NCBI RefSeq assembly: GCF_030269925.1
Contig: NC_085108.1
Span: forward strand, 3,100,001-3,164,000
Origin: Bombyx mori
Taxonomy: Eukaryota > Arthropoda > Insecta > Lepidoptera > Bombycidae
Direction: 5' to 3'
Length of the DNA: 64,000 bases
The position numbers and the translations under genes were made by a program. The first letter of the stretch is position 1, and each line of letters opens with the position of its first letter. Positions 56,201-63,535 of this stretch are shown here, in pieces. The notes under the pieces are model-generated. The model was not told where the DNA came from. It did not search any database and worked only from the letters and a program-made list of their open reading frames with translations.

Positions 56201-58413
56201 ACAAGTTCCAAAAATATTAGAAATTATTTAAGTTAATATGCGGAATCACTTGGTTTCACCAGTATTTTTCTCATAAATACTATCAAAAGACCGTAGTTTA
56301 GTTTTAGTTTGTTTTTTTAGTTTACCTATGTTTTGACTACTATTAACAAAATTAATACATAATTTTATCTTACTTAAAAAGACAGATAATGTAACTGGTA
56401 AAAAATAAAAAATAAACGTTGCTAAGATGATTAATATTAAAAATATCAAATGTTAAACGTTTAAAACACTCTCCTGTAAAATTAGTAAGTTTTGAGATTA
56501 TACAGTTTTAATGCAAGAAGACGATATGTGTTTTAAATATGCTGTTTTATTATTTTCACTCATTGTATTGTATTATCATTTTTAACTGACCTTGTCCAAG
56601 TATTGTAATATTTCCTTGATCCTGCATATGCCAGAATGTGTAGCAAACATCTCGTGTATGTGTACAGTGTTCAACTCTTACTGTTTCACCGGTTTCAAGT
56701 TTCATATCTGTTATTGGCCTCTCTCCTGTGTAGATGTAATTAGAGGAAACAATAAAATATTATGAGGTATCATATCATATTTATGTTTTCGTTTCGTTTG
56801 TGTCAAGAAATATCGACTATACTGATATCAAGGAGCTGTCTTATTTGTAAACTACTCCTTACCTTTTACCTTTAAACCTAAAACCCGGATACATTATCTC
56901 TAGACCTGGCGAAAGGGAAACAGGGAGGGGTTTCACATTCCAGTGATGTCCAGAGATGTAGTGACCGAGCAATAAAATAGTGGTAGTTATAAAGATCACT
57001 ACAACCCGGTTACATTATCTCTGGACCTGGCGAAAGGGAAACCAGGAGGGGTTTCACATTCCAGCGAGGCCCAGAGAGGTTGTGGTCAAGGACTAAAATA
57101 GTGGTAGCTATAAAGGTCACTACAACCCGGTTACCTTATTTCTGGACCTGACGAAAGAGAAACAGCGAGGGGCTTCACATTCCAGCAAGGTCCAGAGATA
57201 TTGTAACCGAGCTATAGAGTGCATGGATACTATACAGCATAAAAACATTCAAACTAACTATTTTTTTTTGTAATCAATGATAGCCTACATTATTTGAAAT
57301 GGTATTTTATTCAGTCCTCACTAGTTGGAACATAAAGGCTTCGTCAAACAGAATGCGTAATTAGCGCGCGTCAGAGCGCTACACCAATGCCGCGCTATGA
57401 CGCCGAGATGTGTTGTACTACTACGGTATCATACCGTCAAACAGAGAGGCGTAGTAGCGCTCTGACGCGCGCTAATTACGCATTCTGTTTGACGAAGCCT
57501 TAAGTGTTAGTTTTTCATTTTCTATTGTTGTTACATTCTACCAGATGCTTTCATTTATTTCTGTATAGAATAACTTAGTCAACACAATAGTAATATTTGC
57601 ATGAGCAACACGTTAGTTGTCTGTGACAACAAAAAAGCTTTAAATTATACATAAATTAAAAAAATATATATCAAAATTCTAAAAAATAGAAACCTTTTTT
57701 TACTCACTATAAACATCATTCACTGTCATAGTTTGAGCGTTCGTGTCATCATCGTAAGACAGGGTAGCACTGTGGAACACATTCTGCATTTTGTATATAC
57801 ATGATATTGTAGGTCCCATTGTGGTTGGTGGATCGGTAACAACGATAGCATTTTTCACATTCGTATTCTTAATGTAACTAGGTATTTCATTTTTTATTAT
57901 AACTTCCTTTGACTGGCTTGAAATTTTATGATCTATAGAACTGGTGTGTTTACTGACAGAGTCAGCTGCAAACTGACTCAAAACTGGTATATTGCCCGAA
58001 ACCAATTCATTCGAATTCATATCATTCAATCTTCCAAATTCGTTCGGTTTTGTTACACTTCTCTTTCTTATTTTATCTTTCTTTCCAAACCATCTCCCAC
58101 TAGAAATAATTTCACTGAGTGGCTCATTAATCACTGTTTCAATATCTTTATAGTCTAAATTTTCTAGGTCTCTTTTCCCCATGTATGTATGGCGGTCTTG
58201 CATCAGCCAGAAGTTATTTATATCATTATTCTTGTGTATATTTCTTCTATGGTGATATTTCGTAAATGTCCTTATATAATTCTGTGCTTTCAATAGATGA
58301 AAGCTGTTTCTAACCTCCTGGGAATCATGCTTGTTCGACGTCAAAACTTTCGCGGTGAAAATAAACAGAAATAAAACTATACATTTTAGTATGGGTATAA
58401 CTTTTTGCCCCAT
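38069..58413 (-). CDS. wit: Type II BMP receptor serine/threonine kinase (wishful thinking / BMPR2 family), 14 exons, complete
   Basis: A transmembrane receptor kinase that, in this family, binds BMP ligands, phosphorylates type I receptors and drives Smad signalling. Coding exons run from 57708-58413 down to 38069-38257; each has GT/AG borders and matching phase, summing to 3627 nt (1208 codons plus stop). Order: signal peptide about residues 1-25; extension to about 203; cysteine-rich ectodomain 204-322 with the family CCC motif (KFCCCTKSYC); transmembrane helix about 350-372; kinase about 410-705 with glycine loop GQGKFGSVWRG, VAVK lysine 439, HRD 535-537, DLG 555-557 in place of DFG, and APE 584-586; then a tail of about 500 residues. 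The long tail and the CWD/CCD..AEARLTA-type end of the kinase match BMPR2. The first-exon start is the only ATG followed by a good signal peptide. UTRs were not located. I am confident of the family; exact ends rest on my reading. Confidence 0.93.
38510..38625 (-). mobile_element. LINE 3' fragment (33680 family) in wit intron
   Basis: TGTAGGCAGACGAGCATACG to CAGAGCCAAGCCGCTG, in the last wit intron. Confidence 0.75.
38680..38960 (-). mobile_element. Retroposon family F, diverged copy in wit intron
   Basis: CTACCACCGGATCGAAATCG, GACCCGCTGAGAAGATCCGG; the rest is diverged. Confidence 0.55.
39062..39292 (+). mobile_element. Bm1 SINE beside wit exon 13
   Basis: 5'-truncated and somewhat diverged; its tail ends about 10 bp from the donor of exon 13. 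Confidence 0.85.
39304..39522 (-). CDS. wit: wit exon 13: cytoplasmic tail
   Basis: A 219-nt exon, phase 0 at both ends, acceptor CCAG|AACGAC and donor CAG|GTTTCT. It encodes a polar stretch, a Pro/Ala run and RRQRSLEQ. A Bm1 SINE tail lies about 10 bp past the donor. Confidence 0.82.
39948..40358 (+). mobile_element. Bm1 SINE with tRNA-like head, beside wit exon 12
   Basis: Head (GAAGTCGTCGTGGCCTAAGG, GGTGTTCGAATCCCGCAGAC), post-head region and body are all present, with a short deletion in the body. Ends about 40 bp from the exon 12 donor. Confidence 0.9.
40399..41453 (-). CDS. wit: wit exon 12: long cytoplasmic tail
   Basis: The 1055-nt exon enters in phase 1 and ends in phase 0 at TACCAG|GTGAGC. 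It encodes about 352 residues of low-complexity, Ser/Asn-rich cytoplasmic tail, including QQYVTLIHKSLKDIS and WGIRKFFEKFNKNK. Long tails set BMPR2 and Wit apart from activin type II receptors; in the family they bind cytoskeletal regulators such as LIM kinase. No domain can be named here. A Bm1 SINE ends about 40 bp beyond the donor. Confidence 0.88.
41698..42040 (+). mobile_element. Helitron-like element (Lep1-type), 3'-truncated, in wit intron
   Basis: Starts at ACTAATATTATAAAGAGGAA and runs through the same internal sequence as the 4893 copy (AATGTACTACGACTTTGTAG) but lacks the GC-rich end. LINE-like sequence begins about 200 bp further on. Confidence 0.6.
42240..42500 (+). pseudogene. LINE C-terminal coding fragment in wit intron
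   Basis: The frame holds LLLHGHVTRQNPENL, KRSRGRLPTRWTDIIKEA and QHWRKLVQKLDQGGHDPQQ with stop, the usual end of an insect LINE reverse transcriptase protein (GHVxR..GRPxTRW.DDI..WR). It lies on the plus strand, antisense to wit. Confidence 0.72.
42712..42812 (-). CDS. wit: wit exon 11: end of kinase
   Basis: A 101-nt exon, donor CGG|GTAGAT. It encodes LTAVCVEERMAELKQIL, almost the same as BMPR2 LTAQCAEERMAELMMI, and closes the kinase domain at about residue 705. Confidence 0.93.
42861..43098 (-). mobile_element. Bm1 SINE in wit intron
   Basis: 5'-truncated complement of Bm1 with T-rich start, about 50 bp upstream of the exon 11 acceptor. Confidence 0.9.
43125..43235 (+). mobile_element. 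Degraded Bm1 fragment
   Basis: CACCGGTGGTAGGGCTTGGT and CGCGAAGCAGTGACACGCTC show the family in diverged form. Confidence 0.6.
43700..44200 (+). repeat. Tandem repeat in wit intron 10, about 86 bp unit, six copies
   Basis: Each unit has GGGAATTAAATGACTGGAAG, TGGTTAGATTTAATTAAAAC and ATTTTCTGTTGATGTTGATA. Confidence 0.88.
44303..44415 (-). CDS. wit: wit exon 10: kinase C-lobe
   Basis: A 113-nt exon starting in phase 0 and ending in phase 2. It encodes TLVSRKKARPPVP and CDECCDHDAEAR, aligning with BMPR2 LVSREKQRPKFP and IEDCWDQDAEAR. The expected Trp is Cys here. Its acceptor lies within about 25 bp of a large minisatellite in the preceding intron. Confidence 0.93.
44440..45540 (+). repeat. 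Large minisatellite in wit intron 9, about 50-60 bp unit
   Basis: About twenty units of GTACTACCCGGGTCAACGAA, CTGTTGCACGCCCGCCACAC type, with CA-dinucleotide runs between some of them. A higher-order unit of about 120 bp recurs three times near 45000-45260. Confidence 0.9.
46000..46960 (+). pseudogene. maT transposase remnant
   Basis: Helix-turn-helix segments (KRSGRPRAARTTKAANAVKA, SREMKISARTLSRVIKQDL) and the first catalytic Asp region (RYRNILFTDEKIFTIEEHYN, VMVCWGVSYQGVTKVHF) are present in more than one frame. The part with the second and third Asp is deleted after FCEKGVK. It cannot encode an active enzyme. Confidence 0.78.
46982..47216 (-). mobile_element. RTE-type LINE 3' fragment with 12-bp target duplication
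   Basis: On the minus strand it encodes GKRKRGRPRTTWRRSVEQEL then GVLGMTWEELEQTAQDRYKW and ends with a short GAT-repeat tail instead of poly(A), as in RTE elements. ATATGTCGGTAT flanks it on both sides (46982-46993 and 47205-47216). It lies within the maT element. Confidence 0.82.
47400..47621 (-). CDS. wit: wit exon 9: activation segment and C-lobe
   Basis: A 222-nt exon, phase 0 at both ends. It encodes AGTLRYLAPEALEGALDLS (BMPR2: VGTIRYMAPEVLEGAVNL) and DVYALGLVLWELLWR, then the type II receptor insert ending PTLHHMQ. It is strongly GC-rich compared with the surrounding introns. Confidence 0.94.
47771..47938 (+). mobile_element. Bm1 SINE 3' half in wit intron
   Basis: Starts AGTAATGCGTTTCGGTTTGA and ends with an A tail. 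Confidence 0.87.
48025..48173 (-). CDS. wit: wit exon 8: catalytic loop and Mg-binding motif
   Basis: A 149-nt exon entering in phase 1 and leaving in phase 0. It encodes VVHRDVNSNNVLIAS (catalytic loop; BMPR2 has HRDLNSRNVLV) and ARLADLGLA, where the usual DFG is DLG. The catalytic and Mg-binding aspartates are kept. It ends APNRITE before the activation segment. Confidence 0.92.
48600..48900 (-). repeat. Inverted-repeat element H, copy 3, in wit intron
   Basis: AAAGCGTGGGGTGTATGACA, GTTATAAATATTTTATGGAC and GGGTTATTTTGATAATATCC; an empty site for the Helitron-like insertion at 2022-2445. Confidence 0.6.
48993..49238 (+). mobile_element. Bm1 SINE in wit intron
   Basis: 5'-truncated body with an A tail. 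Confidence 0.9.
49502..49675 (-). CDS. wit: wit exon 7: kinase hinge and helix E
   Basis: A 174-nt exon, phase 1 at both ends, donor CCAA|GTAAGT. It encodes EHLVVLELCVGTLRAKL (hinge region) and WLEFATLAHGIAAALAHLHT (helix E), matching BMPR2 YLLVMEYYPNGSL and RGLAYLHT. Its first residues (GSETRPTLTEGGG) form a loop longer than I would expect. Confidence 0.92.
50156..50305 (-). CDS. wit: wit exon 6: glycine loop and catalytic lysine
   Basis: A 150-nt exon, phase 1 at both ends. It encodes the ATP-binding loop GQGKFGSVWRG, the strand-3 lysine in PVAVKLY and the helix-C glutamate in WQKETAIY, followed by LSHPNLLRYYG. Confidence 0.94.
50323..50685. repeat. 390-bp dispersed repeat, copy in wit intron
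   Basis: Close match to 16185-16580 with two deletions; starts about 18 bp upstream of the wit exon 6 acceptor. Confidence 0.7.
50830..51067 (+). mobile_element. Helitron-like element, second family, in wit intron
   Basis: Starts TCTCTATATATATAAAAATG and ends GATCGGGTCAGCTAG, flanked by A and T. Contains GAATTGCTGTTCGTTAGTCT and a run of about 14 C near 51021-51034. Confidence 0.65.
51271..51497 (-). mobile_element. Bm1 SINE in wit intron
   Basis: Complement of the Bm1 body; the tail end is missing (starts at GTGCTGGTGTTAAGTG). Confidence 0.85.
51788..51868 (-). CDS. wit: wit exon 5: start of kinase domain
   Basis: An 81-nt exon, phase 1 at both ends, donor ATAG|GTGAGT. It encodes LCVDNLTLIEHIG, the first strand before the glycine loop (BMPR2: LDNLKLLELIG), and so fixes the frame into exon 6. 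Confidence 0.92.
52012..52325 (+). mobile_element. Retroposon family F, best copy, in wit intron
   Basis: The longest copy: ATTTCGGATCCTCCCGATCC, TCTCGTCGAACCCGTCGCTT, CCACTGAGTTTCTCGCCGGA, AGCCCCGTGAGCTCACCTAC and an A-rich end. Confidence 0.65.
52818..53705 (+). mobile_element. PIF/Harbinger-like DNA element inside Bm1
   Basis: Terminal inverted repeats CACCCGTATCTTTAGTCG and the complement TGCCCGTATCTTTAAACG, with TGA on both sides (52815-52817 and 53706-53708). 888 bp, so non-autonomous. Confidence 0.82.
52990..53108 (+). pseudogene. Harbinger transposase fragment
   Basis: The end of an open frame reads FSINVQIVCGPQMEIYDIVV, QWPGSVHDSRVF, then stop. This matches the HARBI1-type block (N.Q.VCD....D.V..WPGS.HDSR.F), which includes the second catalytic Asp region. 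No other transposase part remains. Confidence 0.8.
53986..54192 (-). CDS. wit: wit exon 4: juxtamembrane and transmembrane helix
   Basis: A 207-nt exon, phase 1 at both ends. It encodes a polar Ser/Thr-rich stalk, then a hydrophobic helix (LVASSSLALVAILVMAIVV), then basic stop-transfer residues KTFYCKR and an acidic juxtamembrane segment ending DGTDVEK. Confidence 0.9.
54213..54247 (+). mobile_element. Bm1 head fragment only
   Basis: AGTCGTCGTGGCCTAACGGA then TAAGGCGTCCG is the first 35 bp of the tRNA-like head, followed by unrelated sequence. Confidence 0.6.
54250..55270. other. wit intron 3, AT-rich part
   Basis: No exon or recognised repeat apart from short AAAT runs and a small family F-like patch (GGCAAGAAACTCAGCGGGCA near 55107). 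Confidence 0.35.
55277..55518 (-). mobile_element. Bm1 SINE in wit intron
   Basis: 5'-truncated, close to consensus. Confidence 0.9.
55833..55958 (-). CDS. wit: wit exon 3: ectodomain with CCC motif
   Basis: A 126-nt exon, phase 1 at both ends, with donor TTCT|GTAAGT. It completes GCW at its 5' junction and carries CDKC and KFCCCTKSYCNSDF, the cysteine knot-like finger typical of TGF-beta type II receptors (BMPR2 has the same CCC..C.N spacing). Confidence 0.94.
56160..56530 (+). repeat. Dispersed repeat B, uninterrupted copy in wit intron
   Basis: Holds the joined sequence TTTAGTTTACCTATGTTTTG that the LINE interrupts at 33680. Confidence 0.7.
56591..56725 (-). CDS. wit: wit exon 2: ectodomain
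   Basis: A 135-nt exon with AG acceptor and AG|GTCAG donor, phase 1 at both ends. It encodes the second and third ectodomain cysteines in VEHCTHTRDVCYTFW and the GNITILGQG segment, which aligns with the YCYGLWEKSNGDI..QGCW region of BMPR2. GNIT is a possible N-glycosylation site. Confidence 0.92.
56881..57230 (+). repeat. Tandem repeat in wit intron 1, about 120 bp unit, three copies
   Basis: Units start ACCCGGTTACATTATCTCTG and contain GGCGAAAGGGAAACAGGGAG and TTTCACATTCCAG. Confidence 0.88.
57336..57500. mobile_element. MITE with perfect 47-bp terminal inverted repeats, TAA target site
   Basis: Arms AGGCTTCGTCAAACAGAATG.. at 57336-57382 and its exact complement at 57454-57500, flanked by TAA on both sides. 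Size and three-base duplication fit a PIF/Harbinger MITE. It is 200 bp from the wit exon 1 donor. Confidence 0.85.
57708..58413 (-). CDS. wit: wit exon 1: signal peptide, long N-terminal extension, first ectodomain cysteine
   Basis: The 706-nt first coding exon encodes residues 1-235. A hydrophobic signal segment (IPILKCIVLFLFIFTAKV) follows the initiator Met. The next 175 or so residues are polar and resemble nothing I know in BMP receptors, which normally begin the cysteine-rich domain soon after the signal peptide. They contain MGKR (78-81), GRWFGKK (106-112) and RKR (116-118). The first receptor cysteine is Cys204 (ISCIY). The donor is ATA|GTGAGT, phase 1, and joins exon 2 in frame. Confidence 0.88.
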
Positions 58414-59678
58414 TATACTCTCTGTGTTTTTTTTGCTGTTTTTTATATTTGCACTGGCATTATCGAATATTTGTGTAGTCTATCGGGCGGTTTTTTACTG
58501 CATAGCGTTAATCAAATCCTAGCAACCGCGACCCTGCTGAATTTATTGATTTTTTCATCATGTCATAAGGCGTTCGCGGAAAGCGGTTTTGATGTTTTCA
58601 TTAAAAATAAACTAACGACGCACTAAACGCACTTATTAAATTCACAATAGATACAGTCCCACAGAAGTAATATTATTATAGAAATTAGTTTTACATATAT
58701 ACGGTGCAAAATGTTAGAATGTTCACATTTTCGTTGTTTTAACGCAAACGATGCGTTTTAATGTGTAATGGATTGATTTGAACGTATAAACTTGCTTTGT
58801 ACTTTATGCAATGACGACGGATATAAATTTTTTTTTAATAGATGATTTATTGGTTTGATATTTTAGAAAAGAAAGAAAAAATCAATACGATGTTGACAAA
58901 CAGTTCTTGGTTCGCCGACATTTCGATTTTCGATGACGTTCCGTGACCTATTTTGTGTTTTTCCGACCAACATCTCAAGAAATCGATTAAATACAAAAAA
59001 ATGTAAATGCTTGTGGTATAAAATTTTTGATCAATCAAATCAAATATATTGTTAAATTCTCGTGAGAATTATGGTAATGAATAGTAACGAACGAATTATA
59101 AAGATTGACGAAGAGTAAGTTTGTCCACTGGGGTTTAAAAGTTTCTCGAGTGGCGATCACACATTCGAAGGCAGTGTAAATTTCCTATAAGATAGACCAT
59201 CGAATTATTGTATACAGCAGGAAACATATGAAGATCATCGTGGAGGAGGAATATATCCACCAGTGGATGTCTGTAGACTGAAACTGTCTGTAGATGAACG
59301 TTGAGGAAAAGCTAAAACCAAGTTTGATCAGAAATATGTTGAACTTCGGAAACATTTCGGTTTAGATTGTATGTGAAAGCTCGTGACAAAAATGATATAT
59401 CACTATATCATTTAGTTAGTTTCACAACTAATTCCTAATCTAATTAATTTCTAAAATTCGTGGTCTGGTCCTCTTTTTAAATACATATTATTTTACCTTG
59501 ATTACCATCTTTACCTTGATTATTTTTGTCTAAAATCGATTCAAAAAGCAACAAGCAAATATTTTTGTTTTGCAGTACAACCCTAAGAATCAACAAAAAT
59601 GTCATTGTCACCACTAGACAACGGCAGGCTGATCATAATTCTCTGACCACGAGAGTCAGTGTTAGGTGTATTATCTGT
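58414..59678. other. Region upstream of wit
   Basis: Should contain the wit 5' UTR and promoter on the minus strand. I cannot place a start site. At 59069-59113 a plus-strand ATG patch reads MVMNSNERIIKIDEE next to a consensus GTAAGT, a weak exon candidate. Confidence 0.3.
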
Positions 59679-60053
59679 TATCTTTTTGGCGGGAGCCCGA
59701 AGACGAAGAGTGAAGTTGTGTGAATTGTTTTATTTTGTTAGTTAAATTATTCAGGTTCAAACCTGTAATATTAAACCACTGTAGATGGTATATTATTAAT
59801 AAGCCACCAGTTCATAAATATGGGTAAATAAAACGAAGCCGCGGGACGTGGCTTCTAGAGCTCTTCCAAAATATCCACTGAAGTCTAAGTAAACAGCTAT
59901 CATTTTATTGAATCTTTACTTCCTCCATTTCATATTGTTTCATTTAATTTCAGCCCAACTGCTTACAATCTCAAATAAATCAAGTTCATCTCATTTCGCT
60001 TTATTTCATTATGCGTAATTTTCATTTATGAGAATGTATATTTAATTAGCAGT
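59679..60053 (+). mobile_element. Retroposon family C, diverged copy, opposite strand
   Basis: CTTTTTGGCGGGAGCCCGAA, AGTGAAGTTGTGTGAATTGT and TTTCATTTAATTTCAGCCCA match the complement of the other copies. Confidence 0.6.
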
Positions 60054-60367
60054 TTTTTTAATTCGGCAGTAACGGCATTTTAAGAGGCCAATCCTATACT
60101 TAAAAAAAGATGAAGAAGAGTACTTAGTTTACCGAGAGTATGAAAATGAATCACATTAAATTGGTTAATCAAAACCAGAATCAGTGACTTGGGTTTTGAT
60201 CTTAGCAAAAAGAATCGATTACATGAGTCAACTCGAATCTTTGGCTCCATAGATTAAAAGGCTTATGAGAAAACTCTGAGATCGATTAACAAAAGTCGAT
60301 GACGATTAGATTAATCCATGGGAACTCAATTTTGATAAGCTGATCATGATGACATAATAGTATAATA

Positions 60368-61137
60368 ACCGGCAAACTTCTTGAGCATTTGTTGACGTAG
60401 TGGGGGTAAGTTTGCGCATGGTACACTCACGTGCAAAAACATTACTTACTCTGCGTCATAATGCTATTAAATTATTAAAATCAACATATGTATTTATTTA
60501 TATATTTATTAGAACATCAACAAAACATATAGGTTAATAATTGTAATAATTTAATCTTGGGGTAAAATAGATATTCCTTCTATTAAGTCAAAACTAGAGC
60601 TGTTGCCAGGTCTTGGTTCAGTTAAAGCGAAGCTGGTATTTGTAATTTTTTTTTCGTTATCATAATCTTGACCATCATCATCATCACTGTTTTCATCACC
60701 CGAGTCGCTATCATCGTGATGAGTCGACATAGGGCTCATCGGCGTAGTTTACAACTCGGTATTCTTTTTTGTCTATAATTAATTATTTTTTGAAGATATT
60801 CGATTCGTAGTAATCGAATGTTACTTTTTTCATTTACCAGCTTCCGATTATTTTCTGTTCTTTTTTTCCATCTGAAGCCTAGCTCTTTCATAATTCGTCG
60901 TAAGCTTCATTCCGAGCCATTAAAATTTATATCTTCTTTAAATTTTTCGAAGCCTTTCTACGGTACGGAGTTTCGCTGCTTGTTATGTAGTTATTATGAT
61001 TACATCTTTTTATTACAGATTGAACGAAACTATCCATTCCGGTAACTTTCTTCTTCCCTGATCTTTTCTTACCCGGAGTCCGAAACACGGCGAGCAAGCC
61101 AGAGCCTTTAGCTTCGTTAATAATGCACCTAATAGTA
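60368..61137 (-). mobile_element. Tc1/mariner-like element, copy 2, truncated
   Basis: Begins at a good terminal repeat (ACCGGCAAACTTCTTGAGCA, TA at 60366-60367) and runs in reverse orientation through the acidic tail frame and the NEAKGSG frame, but stops near 61137, next to the foldback copy. Its other end is missing. Confidence 0.78.
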
Positions 61138-61142
61138 TAGTA

Positions 61143-62337
61143 ACCGGCAAACTTCGTGAGCAAATGACCTTGACTGCGCAGAACCGAATTTTAGATCACT
61201 TTGGTGGTGAGGGTGAGGCGCGACGGCAGGGGAAATCGTATCGAGCGCGTTATTGGTAGATCAGTCGAACCTTGCGTCCCGCACCGCGCCCTCGTTCCGC
61301 TTGCTCCCAAAAGTACGCTTGCGTACAGTGAAAAGTCTATCGTTATTAATCGTTAAGTTATTTGTTATAATTGCTTGTTGACTTTGTTGCCATTGCTATT
61401 TGTTGAGTGTTTGTTGATTTTTTATAAAAAATACACTATGCCGCGACAAACTGGTGTAGTATTCAAAAGAAAGGGTAGAAAAGTGTCTAAGACGTATCAT
61501 TCTTCCCCTGTTTTATAATGAAGCAATATATTGCTTCATTATAAATAATTTTTTTTAAAATATTCGATTCGTAGTAATCGAATATGACTTTTTTCAATTA
61601 CCAGCTTCCGATTATTATCTGTTTTTTTTTCTCCATCTGAAGCCGAGCTCTTTCATAATTCGTCATAAACTTCATTCCGAGCCATTCAAATTTATATCTT
61701 CTTTAAATTTTTCGAAGCCTTTCTACGGTACGGAGTTTCGCTGCTTGTTATGTAGTTATTATGATTACATCTTTTTATTACTGATTGAACGGAAATATCC
61801 ATTCCGGTAACTTTCTTCTTCCCTGATCTTTTCTTACTCGGAGTCCGAAACACGGCGAGCAAGCCAGAGCCTTTAGCTTCGTTAATAATGCACCTAACAG
61901 TACTCACTGATGTTTTTGTTGCTTCCGAAGTCTGTTTTAATTTTTCCATATCATTCTTCCCCTGTTTTATAATGAAGCAATATACGTCGTACACAAATTT
62001 TCTACCCTTTCTTTTAAGTACTACACCAGGTTGTCACGGCATAGTGTATGTTTTATAAAAAATCAACAAATACTCAACAAATAGCAATGGCAACAAAGTC
62101 CACAAGCAATTATAACAAATAACTTAACGATTAATAACGATAGACTTTCCACTGTACGCAAGCGTACTTTTGGGAGCAAGCGGAATGAGGGCGCGGTGCG
62201 GGACGCAAGGTTCGACTGATCTACCAATAACGCGCTCGATACGATTTCCCCTGCCGTCGCGCCTTACCCTCACCACCAAAGTGATCTAAAATTCGATTCT
62301 GCGCAGTCAAGGTCATTTGCTTAAGAAGTTTGCCGAT
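61143..62337. mobile_element. Foldback derivative of the Tc1/mariner-like element
   Basis: Both ends carry the same (5') end of the family in inverted orientation: about 360 bp at 61143-61500 and its complement at about 61980-62337. The minus-oriented half keeps the HTH frame (61692-61994). TA flanks both sides. The centre holds a small palindrome, GAAGCAATATATTGCTTC. Confidence 0.78.
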
Positions 62338-62344
62338 TACTATA

Positions 62345-62930
62345 CCTATCTTTGCATTAAATTCTGTAAAGCACAGATCAAAGGCTTAGTTATTCATTAA
62401 TTTTATTAGTCAAACACGTAATTTAATGCAAAATGTTATCATATTAGATCAGTATGTCTGCAACTCTGCACAGAGAGAGGTTTGATCTTTTCGTCAATAA
62501 TCTATAGTCTAGATTCGGGAGTAAAATCGATTTTTCATTTCAATCGGAATCGATGCCATTTAAACTGCAAATCGCGCAGTTTCTTTTGCAAGATTTTATA
62601 TTAACTGTCATCTCCTTAATGAGTATAATATCTATGGGCTTATTTCAGAAATTATATAGAACAGACAAGGCTGTATGGGCTTAGATCCCCTTGCCTATCC
62701 TAACAAGGAAAAATTATACAAAAAAAAAATATCTATGGGCATCTCAAAAAATACTGTCATTTATACTGTTTTCGCAGGTTACAGTACATACAACTTACAA
62801 TAGATTTTACAACAAAAAAAAGATAAAGACACCTGCGTTAATATTGTGATAATTAATTAGATACGTAAATTATCAAACGGTTATTCGTTATTATTGTTTA
62901 ATAGTTAAGGTTAAATTACAAGTCTTTGAA
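62345..62930. other. Region upstream of CARNMT1
   Basis: Probably contains the promoter and 5' UTR of the gene starting at 62931. No TATA or initiator element can be assigned. Confidence 0.35.
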
Positions 62931-63019
62931 ATGTCTTCCATTCCGGCTTCCGAGGAAATTGATGAGGCGAAGGAGCGTGAGCACTTTAGGGCGGTTGTAA
63001 ATGCATTCAAATATTACAA
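62931..63019 (+). CDS. CARNMT1: Carnosine N-methyltransferase (CARNMT1 / UPF0586), first coding exon only
   Basis: The family methylates carnosine to anserine with S-adenosylmethionine. The exon starts with ATG and encodes MSSIPASEEIDEAKEREHFR followed by AVVNAFKYYK; EHF..(V/I)(V/I)NAF(K/R)YY is the signature at the start of UPF0586 proteins, just before the conserved MHERVNRTE block. A consensus donor (ACAA|GTAAGT) ends it. The catalytic domain lies beyond 64000. The identification rests on this one short motif, so it is probable rather than certain. Confidence 0.7.
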
Positions 63020-63535
63020 GTAAGTTTATGAATTGGACAAATGTAATGAACAAGAAAATTAAGTCTTCGTTTTATCGACTTATTAAGAAAGACAGAACTG
63101 ACTGAAGAAACCATTTATAGGCCGCATAGTAACAACTCTTTGTGTTGAACTTGTACTCTGACCGAATTTATTGTACTAATTGGCTAACCAGTTTATACAA
63201 ACCGAACATATTATCGTATGTATCCTAATTAGGTCTAACACAAAATCAATGTATGGATTAGTTAATTTAAATCTCATTTTTAAATTGCCAGTTAAAAATT
63301 ATTTAAATATTACACTAGTTTATGTATGTACTTCTTTCATTCAATTCATATTAAACGTTAACCTTAGTAGCTCAGCTACTTGAAGGAAAAAATCTTATAA
63401 TGTGCTAAATTAATGTAATTTTTTTATTCATATATTAGCTGACCCGGCAAACGTTGTGTTGCCTTAAATAAGATTTCTAGGGAAATTATAGTCTAATATA
63501 TAAAATTCTCAAAAACCTCATTAAATCACATAATA

